Assembly: GCF_905475395.1 (NCBI RefSeq)
Contig: NC_058339.1
Coordinates: 51,469,172-51,533,171, forward strand
Length of the DNA: 64,000 nucleotides
Origin: Chrysoperla carnea
Taxonomy: Eukaryota > Arthropoda > Insecta > Neuroptera > Chrysopidae
Reading direction: 5' to 3'
A program made the translations under genes and the position numbers. Shown in pieces: positions 50,589-61,900 of the stretch. Positions within the stretch are counted from its first letter, which is position 1. Each line of letters begins with the position of its first letter. The notes under the pieces were generated by a model, which saw only the letters and a program-made list of their open reading frames with translations, made no database searches and had not been told where the DNA came from.

Positions 50589-52870
50589 CTAAAACAAGAA
50601 TTAAATATTTGATTATAAATTGAAGAAGTACTCGGAATCTTCGGGTATGTATAAAAGCGGTCATGTGTAATTGAAAGCTAATTCATTCGATCGCTAATTT
50701 ACCGGTAGCCGTCATTTAAACCTAGATAAGTCGAAAGATTTGATAATTCTAAATTTTTATTCCCCAGTGATATTTCAGCAACAAGTTTATACAGTACCCA
50801 TTCACATTTTATAAATTCTTTGAATCAATGATATGTTACATACCTTTATGAAAGCTAATTTTAAATTTTCATTGATATCTAAATTCTTGCAAACTCGAAA
50901 TATGTTTGCAATCAGATCTTCGCATGCATATCCAAGATTCCATAAATGTGCTATAATCTATAAAAAGAGTACAATGTGATCAGAACAAATTAAAAAATAC
51001 AGCTTAGAAATTGAATTATACCTTGTAAGCTTTTTGTATCTCCCCGTTAACACAATGCATCAACATTTCTTTAACTAGCAACGGATGTGGTTCATCGCAA
51101 ACTTTAAATACATTTTCACTTGAAATCTCGCCAAATCCGTTAGCCGTTGATTGTAAATTATTCAAAGCTTGTCTCATATCACCTTGAGCAGTAAATACAA
51201 TCGCTTCTAAGCCATCATCCGTATATTTTAACTGAAAAAAAATTTGACACACATTTATTTTTAAAAAAACACACGATGTAACATGTAACATTTTTAAATT
51301 TCAAAAATCGAAATATCGAAATGCCAGTTGTTAATAAACAAATAAAGAGTTCATTTGACACACGATCGAAATCATAAAATTCTCAAAATACAAAAAATTA
51401 ATTTATCTATGTGATTGGTTTAGTCAGTGATGTTTCGATTCATTTTATAAAAATAAATGCAAATGGATGTTTTTGCATAGACAGTCTGTATTTAGTACAT
51501 TTAGTATAAGGCTTGCTTAGCAGCAAATTAGCACACTGTGGTACATATACATATAGCAAAAAAGAAAAGGGAACACAGTGCTCTTATTAACTCTAGACAT
51601 ATAAGGATTCCTTATTGAATTTTAATACTAATAAAGACTCTATAAAGCGATTAAAAAAAAAAAAACTATAGTTTGCAACGCCCATAGATCCATAATATTT
51701 AACAGAAATGTTTGCTGACACCTTAGCGTTAAAATCGAATATATTTATGATTATTGACTTAACATCTATATTTAATAAAAGTTTATTGGTATATCCAATT
51801 GAAGTGTGCTCGGAAATGATTTTGCAGCGTAACAACGATATAAATTGTTAATAATTAAGTTTTGATATCTTTGGAGACTGTACAGTTTTAATCTTGTTCA
51901 TATTTGAATGAAAAACAGGTTCTACTATAACTTGAATATTTGCTGCTTGTTGCGGAAGCTTTTTAGTTTATTTACAGCTTAAACTTTTTATTACACTGAG
52001 ATCTAACTTCCCTGGAAAATAGGAACAATGTAAACTCTTGGTTCTTACTTACATTTTCACTTTGACAAACTGTTATAATTTTCGCCAAAATTTGAGCATC
52101 TGATAATACAGAGTATCTTAAAGTTGCACAGCGTGATTGAATTGGCTCAATTATTTTTTCACTGTTGTTACAGGCAAGTGCAAAACGAGTTGTGTTACTG
52201 TAAATTTCCATTGTACGACGTAAAGCTTGTTGGGCACCTTCGGTCATACTAGTAATCACACAATATTAATATTAGATTTCATCTTTTAACAATAATCCTT
52301 ATTTCTTACCTGTCTGCTTCGTCCAAAATAATAATTTTATGTCGCCCTTTAGGTAATGTGACCTTTTGTTGAGCAAACATTTTTATTTTATTACGAACTA
52401 CATCTATTCCACGATCATTCGAAGCATTTAATTCTAAAACGGCATCCTTAAACGATGGTCCTAACATAATCCGCGCTAGACATAATATCGTGGTTGTTTT
52501 TCCAACACCAGGTGGGCCCTAAAGACAAACCTTTGATTATAACAACCTTTCTTTCATTTTCAAAAACTTGAAAATAAATAAATCGTACCGCAATAATTAT
52601 GTTTGGTGTATTTCCATTTTTAGCAAATATAGCTAAACGAGCAACGGTATCCTCATTTCCAACGATATCTTCAAACTTTTGTGGTCTGTATTTTTCAATC
52701 CTATTTTAAGAAATACAATTTTATATTCTTTTAAATAATTTTTGATCAATTAAAAAAACTAACCAAGGTAAATGTCCAGATTTGTTTTTTTCTGATTTAC
52801 TAGAAGTTGAAGGTTGTTCATTTGTAATATCTACTACTTCCACGTCCATACTTTCATCTTCTGATGGCAT
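50457..52870 (-). CDS. RFC2: Replication factor C subunit 2 (clamp loader small subunit)
   Basis: Seven exons (- strand: 52764-52870, 52589-52700, 52310-52518, 52053-52248, 51022-51231, 50844-50957, 50457-50588) total 1080 nt, or 359 residues, close to human RFC2 (354). All junctions are in phase. RFC2 is an AAA+ subunit of the pentameric RFC complex (and of alternative loaders) that opens PCNA and loads it at primer-template junctions during nuclear DNA replication and repair. Visible motifs are HLPWIEKYRP near residue 33, Walker [10 protein letters not shown] at 74-82, Walker B LDEADS ending at 143, sensor region FALACNNS, and the SRC arginine-finger motif at 181-183. The C-terminal collar ([20 protein letters not shown] and onward) closely matches the RFC2 subfamily rather than RFC3, 4 or 5. 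The family assignment is secure; the fly name is RfC4/RfC40. Confidence 0.97.
50844..50957 (-). CDS. RFC2: RFC2 exon 6
   Basis: Thirty-eight codons starting [20 protein letters not shown] and ending LAFIK. This is the collar domain that oligomerises the clamp loader. Confidence 0.94.
51022..51231 (-). CDS. RFC2: RFC2 exon 5
   Basis: Seventy whole codons starting [20 protein letters not shown] and ending IQKAYK, phase 0 at both ends. It is separated from exon 4 by the gene's only long intron (821 bp). Confidence 0.96.
52053..52248 (-). CDS. RFC2: RFC2 exon 4 (sensor 1 and SRC motif)
   Basis: It encodes [20 protein letters not shown], then the [15 protein letters not shown] arginine-finger region. 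The exon ends at GAAAAT before donor GTAAGT at 52052-52047; open sequence beyond that is intron read-through. Confidence 0.95.
52310..52518 (-). CDS. RFC2: RFC2 exon 3 (Walker A to Walker B)
   Basis: It encodes [18 protein letters not shown] through the [18 protein letters not shown] motif to IILDEAD, the nucleotide-binding core. Confidence 0.96.
52589..52700 (-). CDS. RFC2: RFC2 exon 2
   Basis: It encodes [20 protein letters not shown] and onward, ending NIIIA just before Walker A. The flanking introns are 63 and 70 bp. Confidence 0.95.
52764..52870 (-). CDS. RFC2: RFC2 exon 1
   Basis: The ATG at 52868-52870 opens an acidic, Ser/Thr-rich leader ([13 protein letters not shown]) ending in HLP before the split Trp codon. 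The leader is poorly conserved in the family, as expected. Confidence 0.92.
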
Positions 52871-55718
52871 ATTTTAAGATTTTTCTTTTAATAAATTAAT
52901 TAATCAAATAAAGCTTTAAAACTTTGTAGTAACTTGCTGCATTGAAATGTGTTTTCGCGCTATTTTTCTTTGACAGCTGCATATTTGACGTTATATTAGG
53001 GGAATTAAATACGCCAACATAAAGATAATTTTTACCCTCTTAAAGTGGAAAAGCTCCGAAAAATTTGGGGTATGCTATTCTGTATCAAAGACTATAGGAT
53101 TCTGTATCAAACTTTTAAATTCGAAGAATCGAAGTGATGTAAACTGTAAAGTAAAATTTTAAGGATGGCAAAATTCACTGCTTTACAATTACAAGCTTAC
53201 GACATTTTCAAGGAATATTATAGAAGGGCGTAGCCAAAAGAAGCATAATTTAATTCCAGATTAAATTCGAAAAGTTCTGAAAATTTGAATGTGCGCTTCC
53301 AGTCAATATTTTGGATATGGATATGAAAATATTATGTTCATCAAAAAAGTAGTATAATCGGAGAAGCCAATTTATTGTGGAAATAGAAAATTAATTAGCG
53401 GTAAAAGTTTTTGAATTCAGTAAAATTATATAAAATCTTTAATTTGCATAAACGATTTAATTAACATCGTTTTTTGGTTGTTGAAGCAGTTCTCGAGTTT
53501 CAACTATCCTTAAATTATTAATTGTTGTTTCTTGAAAATTTTTTGGGAATATAATTTTCATAAATAACTCATATTTACTTCTACCCACAGATTATCTTTA
53601 AATTAAATAATCAGTGATCTTACTAGATTGTTTAAATAATTCTGAGAGTTGAGGATATGGTTGGGATGAAAGGGAATAAATAAACATTGTAGTTATATTA
53701 ATTCTTTATTTTTTTATTCCTCTTTTACAAGAATGATACATCCGATTCAAAATCTATGATGAAATACAACATATTTACATATTAAAAATAGCATTCAGAC
53801 GAACGGTAACCACAAAATAACAATTATTTATAAGTTGGGCGCAAAAATGCCGAGTTTTAAATCATCATATATTATCAGATTCTTTTTTGTTCAGTAATAA
53901 TAAATAAATACAAAAACATAACAAAAATTAAGTTTTATACAATTTGAGCTTCTTGCAGGTGATTTTTAGACATTAAATAATGTATAGTTTGTATATTCTT
54001 TGTTTAATTGTATCTAGTATCATTTTTTAGTTACGTACAAAATTCGACATTTAATATTTTTGAGGTTAAGATTTTTTTTTCATTTTGGGATCTTTGAATA
54101 TAAATATTTTTAGGGATAGGTACTTTTTTTTAAATGTTTTTAATAAAATCTTCTAATATGTGTGAATTTGAAAAATTTTGAAAATGTGTACGAGTTGGGT
54201 ACATAATAATTTATTTTTTAGGTTATGAACCTTACGAGAAAAAATGAAAATTTGAATACCTTTATAAACGTTTTTCTAGTATATGCCACTCATTGGAGAG
54301 GTCGAAGGCTTTGTATTAGCAATTCTTCTTCTTGAAAGTTTTTTTGAATGCTGATGAACGGCTAATTTGATGTCGTATTTTGATTGTATAGCAAGGCGGT
54401 AATTACAAACTTGCATTCCATATTTAATTTCATCGTGTATGAACCTAAATCTTAGATTTTTTTATTTAATTGGAATGCTTTATGCTGTGTAACCAAAACT
54501 GTGCATCTAAATATTTTATGGAAACCATTTGTTTCCAGTTGCAGAAATTATCTTTCAAAAATTTTTAGGTTAATATGGCATAGATGTCTGTAATTACTTC
54601 CCGTAGCTTGTATAATTAACACACAGATGTCTACCTTAAACTTTGATCGCGTATACCCAAGTTCGTACAGCTTTATGTCCTTTCTCTTAATAATGAATGA
54701 GGAGCTTTTTTGTGATACTTTCTTTTATTGAGTTATGCCGATTAAAATTTATGAAAAACAATAAGATTATTTTAAATAAATTTTTAGCCTAGACTTAGCG
54801 ATCCAGATTATAGGTATAGATATGTGTGCATAATTAATAATTTTACTGCAAATTAATGTGATTTTGTAATGAATCCCGAGAGAAGAAACAGTGAATATAT
54901 TAATAGTCAATATTAAAAATGAAGAAAACAGTCCTGCTTAAGTTAAAGAATTAAATTAAATATATAAAAATTATGGAACGTAAAAATCACAGATATAAGG
55001 ACTACGTTTATTTTCTTTAGATAAATAATCAAGCGCTCTTAATAAAATATTCAACATTTACGCAGAGGATGTTTGATATCCCTCCCTGTATTACATAATA
55101 ATTATTTGTTTTATGGATTAGATATTTACATAAATGTACACTCATTTACGAATTTGGCATTTTGTTTTTTTTTTCATAATGTTTTTTTCTTAAATCAAAA
55201 AAATACATTTTTTTTATTTCAAATATATCACAAAAATTAACAAATAAAACACATATATAATATATTTTATTAAAAATTTTGACTAGATCATTATTATTAT
55301 TTTTTATTTAATTTATTTACAGCAATAAATTATGAAATAAAACTATTTTTTTGAATAAGTAACGTTTTACCCTTAGCATTTCCTTGTATTTACAATATTT
55401 TTTGATGCCTTTATAAAACTTGCATCATATTTAAAGTCCATTTTTTATATAAATTAATATTGAAGTGTCGCAAAGGCAAAACTATAATCAGTACTTTTAT
55501 TTTCTTTTATGCTGCTGTGAAGTTTTATTTAAATTACAGCGCTTCCATAGTGAATATTGTATTAATCCAAAGTTAAAAATTAATCACTTACCGTGTCAGA
55601 TTAATTCAATATTCACATTAAATAATGCTCTAAAATATTTGCGATGAGCGAAATCACTTTTGTTTTATTTTTATTTACCTATAGTAGAAATTAGCGTGGG
55701 GACGATACATGGCCACGT
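52871..55718. other. RFC2 5' flank and Myt1 3' flank
   Basis: 2.85 kb between the RFC2 start and the Myt1 stop, both on the - strand. It should contain the RFC2 promoter (near 52,900-53,100) and the Myt1 3' UTR. I see no ORF with conserved content, tRNA or clear repeat; the DNA is mostly A/T. Confidence 0.55.
55664..55669 (-). terminator. Candidate Myt1 polyadenylation signal
   Basis: AATAAA on the - strand begins 50 bp past the stop codon. Further copies occur downstream in this AT-rich DNA, so it is only a candidate. Confidence 0.3.
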
Positions 55719-55988
55719 TTAGATCGGTGTGGGCAACACGGTGAAATCTTGAAGAGCGGATTTGACGGTCTCGTACAGGGGCCGATTTTCGTCGGTACAA
55801 TAACCGTCTGGTGTGCATAGCGTCTGTAGTTTGCTGAGATAGCTGTCAAAGTTCTCGTGCCCGAGTTTCTCCTGCGTTGATCCGCCGCCAGGTAGTCGAA
55901 CATGCTCCAATAGTGTGATCACGTTGTTTCTCAGGCTCTCGTAGTACTCGTTCAGATTGTTGTTGCGTTGAGACAGAACTTGTGTCTC
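55719..55988 (-). CDS. Myt1: Myt1 terminal exon h
   Basis: Eighty-nine codons plus TAA at 55719-55721: [20 protein letters not shown] and onward to FTVLPTPI, matching the C-terminal helical region of MYT1 proteins. G/C-ending codons dominate here, unlike the A/T-ending codons of other exons in the window. Confidence 0.92.
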   Translation of the reverse strand, partial: ETQVLSQRNNNLNEYYESLRNNVITLLEHVRLPGGGSTQEKLGHENFDSYLSKLQTLCTPDGYCTDENRPLYETVKSALQDFTVLPTPI

Positions 55989-58900
55989 CTAAGCAGGAGA
56001 ATTGTGCGCAACATTCAGTGACATGTTGTATGGATTTACGTACCGCTGGGTTTGTTGTTACCTTTTCACCGTGATTAAGATGTGACTCCATGGCTGAGAT
56101 GTCGGACTTGAGACGCATCATCTGGGATTCGACTCGAGCATTTTCACGCTGCAATTCCGTGATTTCAGCTTCTAAAGTTAGTAAATCCTCACCACCTGGA
56201 TTCGTATTTGCTCCGCTCTCTAAACCTTAATTCATTTACACAAATGGATTAATTATCTATTCATAAAATTCAACAATAACTAAGAACTACAATTTTTATT
56301 AATTTTTGCAATTTTTATTAGAACATGAAAACATATGATTTGGGAACACTGAAATTTCTAATTACACTCTAATTCAATTACTTAGTACAAAAAAACTTTT
56401 AAGCATTTAGTTATTTATTGGTTTATGATATTCTTTGAAGTGCAAGTGGTTATGTGAAGTGCAAAATTATTATATTTATGTGTGACAAAAAATTTTCAGT
56501 GTTATTCAAAAAAAAGTTTGAGTGCTGCTTGTGCCAACATGAAATGTTGCTCAAAACGCACAAATTTGTGTATGAATTTTATTTTAAAATTGTGCCCAGT
56601 TTTCTGTTTTAGATTAAAGGTTATCATCAGTCTCCTTACCTTTAAAAGTAATTGTAATAGTTTTCTTCAAAGTTCAGAGACAGGAAAGGAGCTGATCATT
56701 AGGAGCAGATATGAAATAAAATATTTTCAATTAAGCAAGTGACATATTTGGCACAAACAGTTTTGCTAATATTAAAAATTATATGCTTTACGAATAATTC
56801 AATTAAATATTAAGCAAAGAAGGAGAGAGATGAAGCTGCAGTCTTCACCACTTTCCTCCATTTTTTTTTACATGCCGATATTTTTTCGGCTCTCTAAACT
56901 CTGTTTAAGTTTTAATAACAAGTTAATTAAATTATCCGTAAGCATATGATTATTTTACTATGAAAGACAAATATTACCTGTGTAACTTTTTGGATAAAAT
57001 GACATTTCATCTGGATATTTATTCTTCTTAATTGTTTGACCCGCAACAGGACAACCTGATAAAGATCGATGAGTTAGAAATGACCCATTAACATGACCTG
57101 TTCCGTCACAACCTGGTGTGGGACAGTTAACACCTTCAAACTTCATTGCAGTGGCTGCCGCTACTGCCGCCTTATGCTGTTCAACTGTTCCACCACTCTC
57201 TAGCACTCGCATCTTATTCCGATTAGCAATTGGACACCCAGACGCGCTGAAGAAAACCAAATAATCATATCTATACTGCCAAATAAGTGTATAAATGCAA
57301 ATAATTTGAAGTAACGTACCTTCTATGCGACAGAAATTTGCCAGTTGCATGGCCTGATCCGTCGCAACCCGGGATAGGGCATCTGTGATAGCGTGAAAGA
57401 AAACATTGGAAGAGGTTGTTAGATAGGTATAGGGAATAAATGTTAAAAATTTGAAAATTGCCCAACAGTTTAATATAAGCATATTTGTTAAAAAATGAAA
57501 AGTTATGAATTATTATGCCTTATAAATAAGAATTAGTAATTTTTGAAACGATAGAGCTTATTTTACTCTGGTAGAGCAATTTAAAGGATAATTTTAATGT
57601 TATTATACCTTAATGGCTCGGAATCTTGACCATCTCTTGGTTTACTTTTTGGTTTATTTGCACGTGGGCAACCTGATAAACTTCTGTGTGATGAATAATT
57701 GCCAGTTACATGACCGGAACCATCACATCCTGGCGTTGGACATTTCAATTCTTGTGAGTGTGCTTGAATTTGTGATCGATCAGCACGAGGACATCCAGAT
57801 AAACTATAAAAATAAAAACTACGTTTAATATTCTATATGGTTATTTTTTAAACGAAAAAACACACACAAACAGCCATAAGGCAAGGACCTGACCCCAATG
57901 TGATAACACTTTATAAAAGCCAATTATTTCATCGTCATGGGCAATGCAATCAGTTACTACTGCCCACTTAAAAATTTAGAACAAACACAAAAGTGGTTTA
58001 ACGGTTCTTCCCTTTTTTTCGTAGTTGGTTAGTTTTAAAAAAAAATACAGAAAATATTAGAAACATAAAAGAAAATTAAGAAATTGGGTCACCGTAATTT
58101 TCAAAATTACGTGCTTGCCTTCTGTGGGTTGCGTAGTTTCCTGATACATGACCCATGCCGTCGCAGTTCATAGTTGGACACGGAATCAGCTCCTTACCAT
58201 TTTCACGAATTTGATTCTTCGTTAATATTAAAGAATGTTGTCGATGTACAAGTGTACTGCTTTAAAAAAGCAACAAAAACGATTTTGAAAAATATTTTGG
58301 AACGAAAGTTACAATTTTGGTAAAAAGACTACTCATATTACTTATTTTAAATTAAGTTTGACTTCCACAAAATTTTGAAATAAGTACAAAAAACTTTTTT
58401 ATGACATTTAATTTTTCATAGGAGACTCTGATCAAAACAAAAATTTTTAAGTTTTTCAATAAAAAAAATTAATAAAAGATTATGAAATATAAAATTAATT
58501 ACCACGAAATCATTATTCATTTAATAACTCATAAATATCACAGATCAATTAAAAATTTCATATTTCGTTTAATACCAAATTTTTTTTTACAGTTTTAGTT
58601 CACATATAAAAAGTTTCTAAAACAAAATCAATGTTCATTTCATTGTCCCAAACGCAAAAAACAATTGCGAATCAATTTTTTACAATAAATAGTTTGAAAC
58701 ATATGTAGTAGGATGCCAACATTATTTCAAATATGTATTATTTTTTGTAAAAAATATTGAAAAAATACCTTTACTTTATAATATCAATATTCATAAGTTA
58801 ACTATTTTTTTTGATAACAATAATTATGCGAATTAGCTACCTTGATGCATACATATAATGACTTTATAATATAAATAGACTAATTACGTTTACAAGTGTA

Positions 58901-61900
58901 CGATTTTTACCTTACCTTTTAATTAAATCGAGTAAGTTTTTTAAATATTTTTATCTAATCAAGAAAAATTGATTAGCTTATCAATTGTGGTAATATATGT
59001 ACAATAAAACACGACGGAATAAATTATCAAACTAGAAACTAAACTTTTATGAATTTATTTATATTTAATTTTGTGCATGTGTGGCAATAGCACTCTTAAA
59101 TTCAACCAAATTTATAATCATAGGTATGTGAGTATTACGTCTTTATAGATGAGTTTGAAAAAAAAATTATAATACATATTATTGGCCTAAGTAGGTCAGT
59201 CTATCTATGTAGAACTCGCGTATTTACTGTTAATTATTATAGCAGTTCAAATAACTTTTTGTTTATAAGTAAAGTAAATAATGTTTGAAGAATCTTGTAT
59301 GTTATAAATAGACGGTTGATTCAGATTGAATTAAATTTGTTTCTAAAAGAGATATTTTCAATCGTTAGTGGAGTAACGCTTGAAAAATGTTGTATTGAAC
59401 AATCGTTCGCTTAAAATTAACGACGGTTTTTAATTTGTTAAGTCTGAGCTAACACTTATACAGGACAGCTATGTAGTTTGCATAAAATATAGGAGTTACT
59501 TTAGAATTTATAATATCTAATTTTTTAAAGCTGTCTATAAAACTAGAAAACTTTATGTTACGAATTTTAGAAATTAGATATAATAAAATGGTGTCAAAAA
59601 AGTGTAAATTACTTACAATAATTAAATTTTTCAATTTTCTTCAAATCAAAAAATTTTACTATTATTTAATTTTTGCGATTTTATGGGTTTACAAAGATAC
59701 TAAGATATTAAAAATTTAAAATACAAAATTAAGTTCACTTTACGTCTTAAGAAAATCATTCCAATATAAAAGGCTTCATATCACATATCGGGAGATATTG
59801 AAAATATTCTATCAATCAACAAATTAACTCGATTTTTGTAATTTTTGATTTTAGATCAAAACCATATTCCAAGTTTTATCAAATGCCAAAAGAAAAAGTT
59901 ATTTGTGATTTTTTCGATTAGAAATAACTAACATAACGAAAATCAGGTTCACTTGACTATTGAACAAATATTTTCTAAAAAACTACCTGTAGATATTACG
60001 AGAAATCGTTCTCCGAATGAATTTAAAATTACTGAGAATGTGAATTTTGTACTCAATTTTTCGAAATTGATGAGAAAAAAATTTTATCGATTTTAATTCA
60101 AAGTAAATGATAAAAAACTAAGCCTGACTTTTCAAGTACTTACAGCACACAGTAAAGAATAGCTACCTCGAAAATACTGTGTATTGGATAAATACAAACC
60201 TGCCATCTTTATTCGGTGAACCATTTTTATCATGTGATGATAATGAATGTTGTGGAGGTGGCATACTGTAACAGGGATTCGGCGAATATCCACCACCAGA
60301 TCCTGCTGCCGGATGATAACCAGTTGTTACAGGACCCGAATATGCCGTAGATCCTGTACTACATGCGTAACTTGAGGCAGGATACGGTGTATACGGTGTT
60401 GGATATTCACTGGGTACTGGTGTCATACCATATCCAGGATGCGGACTCATCGGTGCATAGCCTAGAATGAATAAAAAGTATTTCGTCCATTTTTAGTTTA
60501 GATTTAGTTTATCGTTCCAAAAGGCATGCATCTTAGATCGTGACTAAAATATATATTTTGTGTATGAAGGTGAAATATTGCAATTAAATTGCCAGCACGA
60601 TGAGTTTTACCTATATGTGTTATAAAATATTGACTAGAAGAGTTTATTTAAAATAAAATGAACATTTGCATGTTTTCATTTGATGAAATGTTTATAAAGC
60701 ATCATGGAAAACTTGAACAGCCGGTTACAAATAATGTTTTAGAGAATAATACCATAGAGTTATTAAACGGCTTTATTTTGAACTTGCATCTAATAACGTC
60801 GACCTTTTCAAATTGTCTAAACGTTTACAAATTATGAGAGTTTGATGGGGAATTTCGAACATTTTTAATTAATTACTTTAAGTTTGAGTTTAATTGCTGT
60901 TATACAGAAAGTTGTGATACTACAATAATTTTTATCCAATAAGGATTTTTAGACATAAAATTTTCAAATTTAATATATCAATTATTTTGTTGGTTCAAAT
61001 TTTAGGTATATCCAAATTTTGTCAGTAGGCTAAAACCGGAGAGAGGGTAAGAAAAAATGGGAGGGAAGTAGAAAAATATGTTTAACGCAAAAGCGTAACA
61101 TCCAGCGATGACACTTAATCTGTTATTGGTCACCTTTGAGTACAATCGAACAAATAAATTCAATAAACGCGGAAGTTTCCAATTTTTAATTATTAAACAA
61201 AATATTTTGCAAATAAAATATGATTAATTTAGAAATATTTTGATACGTTCAAAAAATTTTGGAAACAATAAAAAGTGATATAGAATATGATAAAATATGA
61301 TATCTGGCAATCTTGATTCTAAATACCTCTAGCGGCCATTTATTTAAGCTCAGTTTTCATGCTAGATTTTATTTCCAAATGATTAAATAAGGAATTTGTA
61401 AGTGGAGTCACTGAATGTGTTGTTAACTAAAGAGTAAGGAAACATAATATTTGAAAAGTTAGGCAATCCTAAGTCTATTTTAACTAAAAAAAGGGGTGTT
61501 ATAAGTTTGATCGGGGTGTTATATGCGTGTGTGTTTGTCTGTCTGCCTGTCTGGGGCATCGCAGCGTCTAAACGAATGAACTGATTTTGAATTTTTGTTT
61601 CGTTTAAAAGGTAATTCAGTGGAGAGTGTTCTTAGCCATGTTTCAAGTGCGAATTTTGGAGTTCCGTCCGAAAAAAATTAAAAATTGGCGATTATCTTCA
61701 AAATCGGCTTAGTTTGGAAAAGGTTTTAAGAAAAAAGGCAATTTAATGGAGAGTTTTCTTAGATATGTTTCAAGTGGGAATTTAGGGTTCCGTATCCGGA
61801 AAATTTGTCGGGGGTAATTTAAATATTGTTTAAATATTTGTTAAAGTTTCGTCTTAGTTGGAAAAGGAATGCATGAACTATTTTTTTAAAAAATAATCTA

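Noticed and set aside
55846-56154. 102-codon - strand open frame
   Set aside because: It joins Myt1 exon g through its 73-bp intron into the wrong frame of exon h; the GT-AG junction restores the MYT1 C-terminus.
56958-57482. 174-codon - strand open frame across the zinc-finger exons
   Set aside because: It is read-through of two Myt1 exons and the 73-bp intron in between; proper splicing gives [10 protein letters not shown] at the junction.
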